From the NCBI GenBank assembly GCA_902609095.1, contig CACLQQ010000023.1, positions 1 through 38,571 of the forward strand: DNA of 38,571 bases, given 5' to 3'. This DNA is from an uncultured Bacteroidota bacterium. Lineage in GTDB: Bacteria > Bacteroidota > Bacteroidia > Chitinophagales > Saprospiraceae. The notes beneath the pieces were generated by a model, which made no database searches, was not told the origin of the DNA, and saw only the letters and a program-made list of their open reading frames with translations. Of this stretch, positions 8,958 through 17,860 are shown piece by piece. The translations under genes and the position numbers were made by a program. Numbering within the stretch: position 1 is the stretch's first letter; each line of letters opens with the position of its first letter.

Positions 8958-10268
8958 ATGAAGACAAAAAACTTAAAAGAGAAAGTCGAGGTAATCACAT
9001 TAGGATGTAGTAAGAACCTTGTGGATTCAGAGAATATTGTTACCCAATTAAAGGGTAATGAAATTGATGCATTCCATAAGCATGAAGATCAAAATGCTGA
9101 TGTGGTTATAGTCAATACTTGTGGATTTATTGATCTCGCTAAAGAAGAATCTGTGAATACAATCCTGGCTAATGTGGAGCGCAAAAAAGCTGGTGAAATA
9201 GAAAAACTATATGTAACCGGATGTCTATCACAGCGATACAAAGATGATTTGGAAGTAGAAATTCCGGAGGTGGATGCCTATTTCGGTACCATGGAGCTAC
9301 CTGGCATTTTAGCTAAATTTGAAGCAGACTACAAGCATGAACTCATCGGTGAGCGTAAGATATCTACCTTACCGCATTATGCCTATCTCAAAATTTCTGA
9401 AGGCTGTAATAGAACATGCTCATTCTGTGCGATACCTCTGATGAGAGGAAAGCATATATCAAGGACTATTGAAGATTTAGTGAGAGAGGCTAAGGAATTG
9501 GCTAAGAGAGGTGTGAAGGAGCTCATGCTAATAGCTCAAGAGTTGACCTACTATGGTTTAGATATCTATAAAAAGCGAGAATTACCTAAACTACTTAGAG
9601 CACTATCGGAGGTAGAGGGCATCGAGTGGATAAGGCTACACTATGCCTATCCGACTAAGTTTCCATTGGAGATATTTGATGTGATGGCAGAGTTGCCTAA
9701 GGTTTGTAATTATCTGGATATACCTTTGCAGCATGGTAATGATGGAGTTTTGGATCGAATGCGTAGACATATCACTCAGGCAGAGATGCGAGATCTTATA
9801 AGTAATGCTAAGTCGCTTGTCCCAGATATAGCTATAAGAACAACCTTCATGTTAGGATTTCCAGGTGAAACTGAACAAGAGTTCGTAGATATGTGTGATT
9901 TCATTGGAGACATGAAATTTGATCGGGTTGGTGTCTTTCAATATTCTCATGAAGAGGATACCACGGCACATCAATTAGTTGATGATGTCCCAGCTGAGAT
10001 TAAGGCTGAACGTGCTAATAGACTCATGGAAATACAACGTGAGATCTCATATGATCATAATGCTGCTTTAGTGGGCAGAGAATTGAAGGTATTATTTGAT
10101 CGAAAGGAAGGCGGGTACTATATTGGACGTACTGAGTATGATTCTCCAGAGGTTGATAACGAAGTTCTTGTTGATTCTAAAAAATACTTCTTGAGAATTG
10201 GAGATTTTTGCAGAATCAAAATAACGGACTCTGAGGATTATGATCTTTATGGAGTCCCTGTTGAGTAA
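8958..10268 (+). CDS. rimO: Ribosomal protein S12 methylthiotransferase
   Basis: The protein has 436 residues, the usual length for RimO. It adds a methylthio group to the conserved Asp of ribosomal protein S12, using two 4Fe-4S clusters and SAM. The N-terminal UPF0004 domain supplies three cluster cysteines (LGCSKN, NTCGFI, TGCLSQ). The radical-SAM domain has CNRTCSFCAIP with the CxxxCxxC motif. A C-terminal TRAM-like domain follows. CSKNLVDSE and the CAIPLMRGKHISR context favour RimO over MiaB. The ATG at 8958 is the only sensible start. Downstream genes (a 4-TM protein and msrB) follow closely on the same strand, but a hairpin sits over the stop codon. Confidence 0.96.
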   Translation: MKTKNLKEKVEVITLGCSKNLVDSENIVTQLKGNEIDAFHKHEDQNADVVIVNTCGFIDLAKEESVNTILANVERKKAGEIEKLYVTGCLSQRYKDDLEVEIPEVDAYFGTMELPGILAKFEADYKHELIGERKISTLPHYAYLKISEGCNRTCSFCAIPLMRGKHISRTIEDLVREAKELAKRGVKELMLIAQELTYYGLDIYKKRELPKLLRALSEVEGIEWIRLHYAYPTKFPLEIFDVMAELPKVCNYLDIPLQHGNDGVLDRMRRHITQAEMRDLISNAKSLVPDIAIRTTFMLGFPGETEQEFVDMCDFIGDMKFDRVGVFQYSHEEDTTAHQLVDDVPAEIKAERANRLMEIQREISYDHNAALVGRELKVLFDRKEGGYYIGRTEYDSPEVDNEVLVDSKKYFLRIGDFCRIKITDSEDYDLYGVPVE

Positions 10269-10286
10269 GCTTGAGAACCAACAGGG
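10256..10286 (+). terminator. Hairpin over the rimO stop codon (possible attenuator/terminator)
   Basis: CCCTGTTG at 10256-10263 pairs with CAACAGGG at 10279-10286 around a 15-base loop that includes the rimO TAA; a loose T-rich stretch (GTATTTCGTGTTTTG) follows. The long loop and poor T-run make full termination uncertain. Confidence 0.35.
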
Positions 10287-10307
10287 GTATTTCGTGTTTT
10301 GTATTGC

Positions 10308-10769
10308 ATGAAAGATTCTTCTGATAGTCCAAAACTGTTTGAGATCGAGATTAATCCATATCTTCAGTGTTTGATAGCATTGATCGCAATACCCACGTTT
10401 ACACTTTTATTTTACTTGCCACATTGGATCGGATGGATAGATATACCTGATCACCAGGCATGGACAGTTTCTGCCTCAATGGTGCTTATGTTTGCAGTTT
10501 GTAATAGTGTGCTGAGTCTTGGTGCCGACAATGTGACTCCTTATTGGAACAAGTCTATCTATTCCTTTGTCATTTTATGCATCGTAGGAGGACTTATGGC
10601 TTGGTATTTTTCTGGATTGAGTATCTATGAGGCTAAATCATTCAAGTGGATTTACGTGGTATTTACTTTTGGATATTTACTGTTCCTGTCTATAGTAACA
10701 TTAATGCGAAAAATTGTGATGATTGCTCAAAAACAAGATAAGCGCTTACGGGGTGAATCTGACGAATAA
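10308..10769 (+). CDS. Four-TM membrane protein of unknown function
   Basis: The protein has 153 residues from the ATG at 10308; a TTG at 10299 is an in-frame alternative. It has about four transmembrane segments (around YLQCLIALIAIPTFTLLFYL, SASMVLMFAVCNSVLSLG, SIYSFVILCIVGGLMAWYF and WIYVVFTFGYLLFLSIVTLM). The N-terminus and the C-terminus (KQDKRLRGESDE) are charged and probably cytoplasmic. I do not recognise a family. It sits between rimO and msrB and ends six bases before msrB, which suggests co-transcription with msrB. Confidence 0.75.
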   Translation: MKDSSDSPKLFEIEINPYLQCLIALIAIPTFTLLFYLPHWIGWIDIPDHQAWTVSASMVLMFAVCNSVLSLGADNVTPYWNKSIYSFVILCIVGGLMAWYFSGLSIYEAKSFKWIYVVFTFGYLLFLSIVTLMRKIVMIAQKQDKRLRGESDE

Positions 10770-10775
10770 AAATAG

Positions 10776-11321
10776 ATGGATAGAACTCTTATAATTAGCA
10801 TAGTTTTCTTAATGGGTTGTCAAACAAAGTCACAACGAGAATTGGCAGCTGAGGACGCAGCGAAACAATTGTATACCCCTCAGGCGGAGTTTCCAATGGA
10901 GATTGTTCCAATTCAAAAAACATATGTGGAATGGCAGCAACGACTCTCGAGGTTAGAATTTTCAGTGTTACGTAATGCGGGAACAGAGCGTGCATTTTCT
11001 GGAGATTTATGGGATCACAAAGGAGATGGCATCTATTGCTGCCGTGGATGTGGTTTAGCCTTGTTTGACTCTAAAACTAAGTATGTGTCTGGTACCGGAT
11101 GGCCGAGTTTTTACAAACCGATTAAGGTCAACTATATAGAGGAAGAAACCGATTATAAGTTAGGATATGCTCGCACTGAAGTTCACTGTGCAAGATGTGA
11201 AGGCCATTTAGGCCATGTCTTTAGGGATGGACCTGAGCCTACTGGATTGAGGTATTGTATGAATTCTGTTTCTCTTGATTTTGTAAATCGGGGCAAGAAT
11301 TATAACTTCACGTTAGAATAA
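10776..11321 (+). CDS. msrB: Peptide-methionine (R)-S-oxide reductase, lipoprotein form
   Basis: The protein has 181 residues. It reduces methionine-R-sulfoxide in oxidised proteins. The N-terminus is a lipoprotein signal with lipobox FLMGC (Cys15), so the enzyme should be anchored in the envelope rather than cytosolic. The MsrB domain (about residues 47-180) has both zinc-binding CxxC pairs (CRGC and CARC), the GTGWPSF motif, HLGHVF and the catalytic Cys161 in RYCMNSVSL. All catalytic residues are present, so it is likely active. It follows the 4-TM protein by six bases. Another methionine-R-sulfoxide reductase, the free-amino-acid type, lies at 30.2 kb. Confidence 0.95.
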   Translation: MDRTLIISIVFLMGCQTKSQRELAAEDAAKQLYTPQAEFPMEIVPIQKTYVEWQQRLSRLEFSVLRNAGTERAFSGDLWDHKGDGIYCCRGCGLALFDSKTKYVSGTGWPSFYKPIKVNYIEEETDYKLGYARTEVHCARCEGHLGHVFRDGPEPTGLRYCMNSVSLDFVNRGKNYNFTLE

Positions 11322-11395
11322 AGAACCAACGACCTTTCGCTGATCTTTTTTTTTAAACCTAAATATTATTTTTAGATTGCTAAGTGTTTGGTGTT

Positions 11396-11736
11396 TTACC
11401 CTTCTTCTTCAAAATTTACAGGAACGACATATACGTTGAATGGTTTCAATTCGGTATTATCGACCTGCTTGCAATTTAGTGCTTGCTTTATGGTATTATC
11501 TAAATTAGAATCTGTACCGATCACGATGAGCTCGTCATCTTCGTTTATCATAAACTATACTTTAATCGTAGTGTCATCAATTCTGCTGTAGTCGAGATCT
11601 AGATTTTAATCAGAGATCTAATGTCTTTAGTTACGCTAACAGTGTTGTTAGCTCCTTCATTGATTGGAGCTGCGATCGCCGTCGCTGCGAAATTAGCAGC
11701 AAGTGCGAGAGATAAAACGCTATTCTTAAGATTCAT
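11396..11736 (-). pseudogene. Broken small secreted protein (about 113 codons), unknown function
   Basis: Reading the minus strand from the ATG at 11734-11736 gives a signal peptide (NSVLSLALAANFAATAIA) and INEGANNTVSVTKDIRSLIKI, then TAG at 11599-11601. A shift of frame at this point continues with DLDYSRIDDTTIKV, an in-frame TAG at 11555-11557, and then FMINEDDELIVIGTDSN, IKQALNCKQVD and YVVPVNFEEEG to TAA at 11396. The joined product resembles the short secreted proteins common in Bacteroidota with an I(K/R)FxINxxxEIxV pattern; that likeness is from memory. One frameshift and one extra stop make it a pseudogene. It is convergent with msrB. The function of intact relatives is unknown to me. 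Confidence 0.75.
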
Positions 11737-12023
11737 AAGAAGATGATTTAATGTAGTGAATAATTAATGATTTAGTCTTTCTATTTTTCTTGATCGCACT
11801 TATGAAATCAATATGTTTTGTATGCTATAAAAACGCTGGATATTCTCTGCAGGTTACGTGTAGAATTGCTTAAAACGCAAATGCTATATGAACGGATTGA
11901 TTCTATCGATAAACGTTAGCAATAAAAATACAGACGACTGAATGACTGAAAATCAATAATTTGTGAAACTGCTAATATTTCAAATTGAATTGTTAAGGTA
12001 GTCTTAACAGATTAAATCCGTGA
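11737..12023. other. Intergenic stretch, no gene seen
   Basis: Apart from a short inverted repeat next to tyrS (listed separately), I see no coding frame, tRNA or clear promoter. It should contain the dead promoter of the broken secreted-protein gene. Confidence 0.5.
11991..12009 (-). terminator. Weak hairpin downstream of tyrS
   Basis: TGTTAAG (11991-11997) and CTTAACA (12003-12009) form a 7-bp stem with a 5-base loop 15 bases past the tyrS stop. The following minus-strand sequence is only moderately T-rich, so this is a weak terminator candidate. Confidence 0.35.
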
Positions 12024-13301
12024 CTAAGAAAACTTCAAAATATACTTGTTCTTTTTACCATTTTCGACCATCATGTAGCGATTGTGGATCAGATTTTCAG
12101 CAGTGACTCGATCTTCATGGGATCCAATTTTTACTTTGTTTACTGATATCGCATTGTTTTTGATGGCTCGACGAGCATCTCCATTAGATTGGCAAATATT
12201 ACCATGCATTGTTAATAGATCAACGATGCCAATGCCAGGACTATCAAGTGGTAGCTTAATCTTTATAGAATCTATTTCTTGAGATATCGTTTCGAAGTCT
12301 TGTTCACGTAGCGATAGTAGCTGTTCTTGAGAGGCTTTCTTGTTGAATAAGATTCCTGAGACATCTAATACACTGTCATATTCTTCTTTAGAATGAATTC
12401 GACTAGTGATTTCTTCTGCTAATATGGCTTTTCTACCTCTCGGGTCATCCGCCATGTCATTTTCAATAGACTCTATTTCTTCTTTCGACTTAAATGAGAA
12501 GTATCTAAAGAATTTAGGGAGATCTGCATCATCGGCATTAACCCAGAACTGATAAAACTTATATGGCGATGTCATATTAGGATCTAACCAGATATTACCT
12601 TCTTCAGATTTCCCAAATTTCTTACCATCAGCTTTAGTCAACAGCGGTGAGGTAACGGCATAGACCTTACTACCTGTAACATTACGACGAATGAATTCTG
12701 TTCCAGCTGTAATATTTCCCCATTGATCAGAGCCTCCCATCTGATAAGTACAATTATGATGTTGATATAAATGTAGGAAGTCGTTGGCTTGTAGCAATTG
12801 ATAGCTAAACTCTGTAAACGATAGTCCAGATTCCAAACGTTTCTTTACGGCTTCCTTCCCTAACATATAGTTGATGGTAAGATTCTTACCTATATCACGG
12901 AGGAAATCTAAGACGTTCATGTTTTTATAGAAGTCATAGTTATTCACCATCTCCGCCTTATTCTTACCGCTCTCGAAGTTTAAGAACTTAGAGGCCTGTT
13001 CTTTCTGAAAGTGTAAATTCCTGTCTAACTCATCATATGATTTGAGTTGACGCTCCTTATCCTTACCTGACGGATCGCCTATACGCCCAGTAGCTCCGCC
13101 TAGGAGGAAAATTGGCTTGTGACCTGCTCTCTGCCAATGCGACAGGATCATGATCTGTACATAGTTGCCTATAGTTAGCGATGGGGCTGTTGGGTCGAAT
13201 CCGATATATCCCGTACGCATACCTTTCTCTAAATCATCTTTCGCTCCAGGAGTAATATCATGAAGCATTCCTCGCCATGTAAGTTCGTCTATAAAGTTCA
13301 T
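12024..13301 (-). CDS. tyrS: Tyrosyl-tRNA synthetase
   Basis: The protein has 425 residues, the normal bacterial TyrRS length. It charges tRNA-Tyr with tyrosine. The class I Rossmann domain shows GFDPTAPSLTIGN (HIGH region), GHKPIFLLGGATGRIGDPSGK, the tyrosine/tRNA region YQLLQANDF and QMGGSDQWGNITAG, and KFGKS at 228-232 (KMSKS equivalent). The C-terminus has an S4-like RNA-binding domain (ARRAIKNNAISVNKVKI). An oddity is that the first His of the HIGH signature is Thr43 and the last is Asn46, while the upstream Thr38 (DPT) is kept. Overall conservation says it is functional, and it is probably the essential copy. The ATG at 13301 is clear. Confidence 0.96.
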   Translation of the reverse strand: MNFIDELTWRGMLHDITPGAKDDLEKGMRTGYIGFDPTAPSLTIGNYVQIMILSHWQRAGHKPIFLLGGATGRIGDPSGKDKERQLKSYDELDRNLHFQKEQASKFLNFESGKNKAEMVNNYDFYKNMNVLDFLRDIGKNLTINYMLGKEAVKKRLESGLSFTEFSYQLLQANDFLHLYQHHNCTYQMGGSDQWGNITAGTEFIRRNVTGSKVYAVTSPLLTKADGKKFGKSEEGNIWLDPNMTSPYKFYQFWVNADDADLPKFFRYFSFKSKEEIESIENDMADDPRGRKAILAEEITSRIHSKEEYDSVLDVSGILFNKKASQEQLLSLREQDFETISQEIDSIKIKLPLDSPGIGIVDLLTMHGNICQSNGDARRAIKNNAISVNKVKIGSHEDRVTAENLIHNRYMMVENGKKNKYILKFS

Positions 13302-13327
13302 TATAAGAGCAGTGTATTAAATCGTCG

Positions 13328-13335
13328 CAAAAGTA
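13328..13335 (-). promoter_or_regulatory. -7 promoter box of tyrS
   Basis: On the minus strand this reads TACTTTTG, a full match to TAnnTTTG, 26 bases before the tyrS ATG. No clear -33 element is visible at the expected spacing. Confidence 0.45.
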
Positions 13336-13393
13336 GAATAATCCGATCGAACGATTATCTATATTAGCGACCTATGATTAAGAGGTTAGCCAG

Positions 13394-14689
13394 ATGAGTT
13401 TAGAGAGATTTATAGCTAAGAGACTATCGCTATCTTCTCGAGGTAATTTTTCTGCTTTGATATTACGCATTGCTGTGATATCTGTTGCGCTCAGTATGGC
13501 CGTAATGATTATTACCACCTCTGTAATTACCGGTTTTAAAAACGGCGTAACTTCTAAGGTGCTCAATTTTTGGGGGCATATTCATATTACTGATGGAAAT
13601 GTGGGAGACTCTTTTGAGTTGATACCTATTGATATTGATACTACACTGATAAACAAGATTGAATCTATAGATCAGATTACCTATCAACGTCCTCCAACCT
13701 TAATCGATCCAGACAGGATACTTCCAGCTTTAACATCATTAGGTGGAGTAGATCGAGTAGAGACTTATACAGTTGTTCCTGCAATTCTTAGCTCTAAATC
13801 TGATTTTGAAGGAGTGCTCCTTAAGGGATATGAGTCTGACTATGAACTTGATCAGATTAACCAGTATATCAAGGATGGGTCTTTTATCAACTATGAGCTG
13901 GATGCTCCATCGAGGGATATAGTTCTATCAGAGCAAATGTCCGATAGGATGGGATTTGGGGTTGGGGATCCTTTGATTTTGAACTTTATGTTAGACGGGC
14001 AGCAGTTCAAGAAACGATTCAAAGTAAGTGGAATATACAGAACTGGATTAGAAGAATATGACAGACGCTTTGCACTTGTAGACACCCGTATTTTAAGGGA
14101 GGTCTTGGACTGGAGTGATAATCAAGTGAGTGGGTTAGAAATCTATATAGATCATCTCGAGGATATCACCTTGTTAAACGAGTACATTTACTTTGAGCTA
14201 TTACCAAGGAACTTATATAGTGAATCCATCAAGTCTAAGTTTTATCAAATATTCCAATGGCTCGAACTTCAGAATATCAATGAGGATGTCCTCATCATAC
14301 TAATGATCCTGGTTGCAATCATTAACATGATTACTGCCATTTTAATTTTTGTGTTGGAGAATACGCAGTTGATCGGCCTTCTCAAGTCAGTAGGGGCGTC
14401 AGATTGGTCAATAAGAAAGATATTTCTATATAATGCGGGAGAGATTATTATTAAGGGAACGCTGTTTGGTAATATCCTTGCATTCATATTATGTTTTATT
14501 CAATTCGAGACAGGCTTCCTAAAGTTGTCAGAGGCAGAGTATTATCTGAACACCGTACCTATAGAGTTTAATTGGCCGATGATTCTATTAATAAATGTTG
14601 GAACCGTTTTAATTACCATTCTTTTCATGATTATTCCAACATGGATCGTAACTAAAGTGAATCCTGTCAAAGCCCTTCGGTTTAGTTAG
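13394..14689 (+). CDS. FtsX-like ABC transporter permease, LolC/LolE type
   Basis: The protein has 431 residues. The topology is that of lipoprotein-releasing permeases: an N-terminal TM (ALILRIAVISVALSMAVMII), a large periplasmic MacB-like domain (about residues 55-290), and three C-terminal TMs forming the FtsX domain (around VLIILMILVAIINMITAILI, IIIKGTLFGNILAFILCF and MILLINVGTVLITILFMII). The motif ENTQLIGLLKSVGASDWSI and the C-terminal P(V)KALRF ending are characteristic. Family knowledge: with a LolD ATPase it extracts lipoproteins from the inner membrane for sorting to the outer membrane. No ATPase lies next to it here, so it must pair with a distant one. It is divergent from tyrS with about 90 bases between starts. 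Confidence 0.88.
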   Translation: MSLERFIAKRLSLSSRGNFSALILRIAVISVALSMAVMIITTSVITGFKNGVTSKVLNFWGHIHITDGNVGDSFELIPIDIDTTLINKIESIDQITYQRPPTLIDPDRILPALTSLGGVDRVETYTVVPAILSSKSDFEGVLLKGYESDYELDQINQYIKDGSFINYELDAPSRDIVLSEQMSDRMGFGVGDPLILNFMLDGQQFKKRFKVSGIYRTGLEEYDRRFALVDTRILREVLDWSDNQVSGLEIYIDHLEDITLLNEYIYFELLPRNLYSESIKSKFYQIFQWLELQNINEDVLIILMILVAIINMITAILIFVLENTQLIGLLKSVGASDWSIRKIFLYNAGEIIIKGTLFGNILAFILCFIQFETGFLKLSEAEYYLNTVPIEFNWPMILLINVGTVLITILFMIIPTWIVTKVNPVKALRFS

Positions 14690-14798
14690 GGAGATCAGTA
14701 ACAACATATTCCTACAGACAAAAAGGATCATTAAATTTAGTGAATCAGTAAAGTGTTAAAATAACACAGACTTACTTGATTATAATCAACAAATTTTT

Positions 14799-16053
14799 TT
14801 GAGGCATCTAATACTATCAATATGGCAGCACACTTTAAATCTGGGTGTTGATCGTGCAAACAATAGAGATGATTTAAAAAAGGTAAGAATTATTAATACT
14901 CTATGTGCCATAGGGATAATTTAATATGGGATATGGGTCGTCTATTATTTATTTGATGGTATTGGTATTACGGCTGTTGAACCAGCCATACCGATTGTGT
15001 TTTGTTGGTTGTGCTGGCAGCTAATACATATGGGTGTTTCTCAATAGCAAAGTACACACTTTATTTCTCTACAGTCTTAAATTATATTTATTATGATATG
15101 GCTCATGGAGCTAAGGATGGGACAGAGTATCTATTATTTATCACTTGCATATTAGGCTTGATGTTCTTTGATAAGATCAAAGTATTAATGGCTCTATTCA
15201 CCATTAATATCAGTGCGTTTTGGTTGATAAAGTATACGCACACGATCATGTCACCTTTAGTTTTGAGTGGGCATACTTTATATGGACCCAATATCATGTC
15301 AACGTTTACCATTTTATTTGCGATTGCCTATTATTTCAAATTTGAGAATAGAAGGCAAGAAAATCTATTGACTCAGCAATCTGAAAACTTAGCCAAGGAG
15401 AAGAAGAAGTCAGAGCAAATGCTACTCAATATTTTACCTGAGGAGATAGCTAATGAGTTGAAAAGAATTGGTAAGAATATTCCGAGGCATTTTGAAATGG
15501 CAACGGTCATATTCACTGATTTCTGGAGTTTACATCAATATCTCCAGAGATGACACCGATGGAGTTGGTCCATGAAATCAATGTTTATTTTACGTCCTTC
15601 GACAGAATCATATAAAAGTATTGTATCGAAAAAATCAAGACTATCGGTGATGACTACCTTTGTGCTGGTGGGATTCCAGTTCCCAATGAATCCAATCCGT
15701 TAGATGCAGTAAGAGCTGCTTTAGAGTTTCAGGAAATCATGGAACAACGATAAAAAGAAAAATTAAATTCAAATGAGCCTCTTTTTGATTTTAGAATATG
15801 CATTCACATTGGCCCTGTATTAGCAGGAGTTGTAGGAAAATCTAAGTTTGCCTATGATATATGGGGCGATACAGTAAACACGGCATCAAGATTAGAAACG
15901 ACATGTGAGATTGGAAGGATAAACATATCTCAATATACCTATGATCACATCAAAGATTACTTTCATGTTGAGTATCGAGGGAAAGTAGTGGCCAAGCATA
16001 AGGGGCAGATAGATATGTATTATGTCAGTGGAGCTAAGTCCAGCCTCAACTAA
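14799..16053 (+). pseudogene. Membrane-anchored class III adenylate/guanylate cyclase pseudogene
   Basis: The gene can be pieced together from three frames. Segment 1 (from TTG 14799) encodes LNLGVDRANNRDDLKKVRII, TLCAIGII, stop TAA at 14922, then YYLFDGIGITAVEPAIPIV. A frameshift near 15000 leads to the multi-TM sensor part (LLFITCILGLMFFDKIKVLM and so on) and a coiled linker (ENLAKEKKKSEQMLLNILPEEIA). A second shift near 15522 falls in the metal-binding FTDF motif. The third frame gives ISPEMTPMELVHEIN, stops at 15613 and 15751, KTIGDDYLCAGG, ICIHIGPVLAGVVGKSKF and DIWGDTVNTASRLE, the class III cyclase signatures, to TAA at 16051. Two frameshifts and three internal stops make it clearly dead. 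Intact relatives make cAMP or cGMP. Confidence 0.88.
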
Positions 16054-16063
16054 TTCTAACTCT

Positions 16064-16690
16064 CTAATAGAAGATTACGTCGCCTTTGGGCGTTGATAGT
16101 TGTAAGCTTATTTTTTCTTCTCCTTGATTGAGTTCACTCAGATGTATATCTAACTATCTGTATAGTTCTCTGACTGTATTCACCTCCTTAGTTGCTATGA
16201 TGATCGTATTTACCTCTACATCCTTATGTTCTAACATATCGGCAGGGTGTTTGGGAGATTGGCTCCAATCTATATAGAACGGGGCGACATCAATTAGTGG
16301 AGAGTGATAAGGTAGCGTCATTCGCCATCGGATGTAATTACCATTGATGGTTTGCCGCTCACCACCAGATATTTGTCCTAATTAATCATTATGCTTACTC
16401 AATATGACAGCCTTTTCTTCGATTTGATCAGTGCTGTACGCTATTCTGGTTATTCTGGGGCTCTTGATAAGATCGATTCCCATCCAGCGGCTATTCTGCA
16501 TCGAACTATCTGAATCTGGTGCTAAGATCTCAAAGTAACTTTTAGTACCTAATTTTACTAAAGCGTTCTTGGTACCCTGAGTAGTATGATATCCTCCAAA
16601 GATAGGTTCTATACCTGTCTTTTCGGCGAATAATCTACATCCAAAATCTAAATCTGGAACAGCCCATACGATATGATCTATTAAGTCTAT
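16064..16690 (-). pseudogene. VOC/glyoxalase-like domain protein pseudogene
   Basis: The minus-strand frame from 16690 reads DLIDHIVWAVPDLDFGCRLF, TGIEPIFGGYHTTQGTKNAL and KSYFEILAPDSD, typical of the glyoxalase-like (Glyoxalase_3/VOC) family of about 210 residues, and continues to TAG at 16064. Two in-frame stops interrupt it: TAA at 16382-16384 and TAG at 16154-16156. The expected start codon position (16688-16690) reads ATA rather than ATG, so even initiation seems lost. All lesions here are base substitutions, with no frameshift. It begins three bases after the stop of the amine oxidase pseudogene, so the two were probably an operon. The original substrate is unknown. Confidence 0.82.
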
Positions 16691-16693
16691 AGT

Positions 16694-17755
16694 CTACGGT
16701 AGTGATTTTATTATTTTCTGAGAAACATCCTTTGCACTGCCTACGGCTCCTTCCATATAGCTGGGATGTACTCGTGCTGTTTCTGATCCAGCTATGTGTA
16801 ATCGATCAAACGCATATGCTTGCTTATAGATCTTATGCCCATTGTTTTGATGGGAAGTATTGCACTTTCATAAGGTAAGAAAGTATATTTTTCATTTCTC
16901 CATATAGCTTCTTGATAGTCTATGTAATCATAAACTACTTTAACAAAGTACTTTTCTAATTGAGTAAGGCATAAGGCTATACGATCTAACTGATTTAGGC
17001 TACAATAAGCAGAATTTAGGAATCCTATTAGGCTGTAGTATTGATTCTGATGATCTGTGTGTTTATACATTTCAGGTATGGGTCCCACATTACTAACAAT
17101 TGTTCCGCTGAGATTACCAGTACGCCAAAATGGTTCTCGATAGTTAATGCCTATTTGATGGATTCACCCATCCAAGAATGCGTATTAAGGATAGCTCTGG
17201 TGGATTCAGCTAGCTCAGGAGATAATTTTATGGAGTTCAATAATAGGTATGGCGGAAGCGTACTGATCATAATCGATCCATAATATGTTTTCTGATCTGT
17301 CTTAACTTCAACCCCTTCAGAATTAGCGTTAATTGAATAAACTGATTATTTAAATCAATTTCTGTAGTTCCTTTAATCCGCTCATATAGACTGTCTATGA
17401 GATGTGTGCTGCCTCCTTTGATCCGATAACTCGGATCAGTGTTAGGAGGAAGTGTAACAATCTGAGGAAGGCTTGAGGAGATAGGCTCATACATTGCAGT
17501 ACTTCCCAAGACCTGCTCAAAAATTCCAATATTCAGTTCTCTTAACAACTCGTTTGGATGCGTATGTTTTTTGCCAAGCCAAGTGGCTCCCATTTCGACT
17601 CGGCGCCCATGTGCAGTTCGCTTAGTCAGTATTCTTCCTCCGATTCTATCTCTGGCTTCTACGATACTTATAGCTAATCCTGAATCTCGGAGGAAGTAAG
17701 CTATGCTAAGACCAGACAAACCAGTACCGACAATGATTATGTGATTGTTCTGCAT
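16694..17755 (-). pseudogene. Flavin-containing amine oxidase pseudogene
   Basis: The first 150 or so residues from the ATG at 17755 are intact: the Rossmann FAD motif IIIVGTGLSGLSIAYFLRDSG, then VEARDRIGGRI and GATWLG, typical of monoamine oxidase/phytoene desaturase-like flavoenzymes. Frameshifts near 17335 (then INANSEGVEVKTDQKTYYG and STLPPYLLL), near 17153 (then IGINYREPFWRTGNLSG) and near 16850 (then HQNNGHKIYKQAYAFDRLH) break it. The last segment has the C-terminal FAD motif IAGSETARVHPSYMEGAVGS, ending at TAG 16694. The reconstructed length is about 350 residues, so no large piece is missing. Intact relatives oxidise amines to aldehydes. Confidence 0.88.
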
Positions 17756-17860
17756 GTTTTAGTATCGGCCATGGAGTATTTCTAATCCACCCTCTGTTAA
17801 CCACAATTCCTTATCCGAGTTTATGCTTTAATAGTGATCCATTATTGGCTCTCTGATTCT

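Noticed and set aside
11388..11591. 67-codon plus-strand frame after msrB
   Set aside because: It runs opposite a clear minus-strand coding remnant (a broken secreted protein), and its own product has no plausible composition.
17041..17283. 80-codon plus-strand frame
   Set aside because: It lies antisense to the reconstructed amine oxidase segments, which have recognisable motifs.
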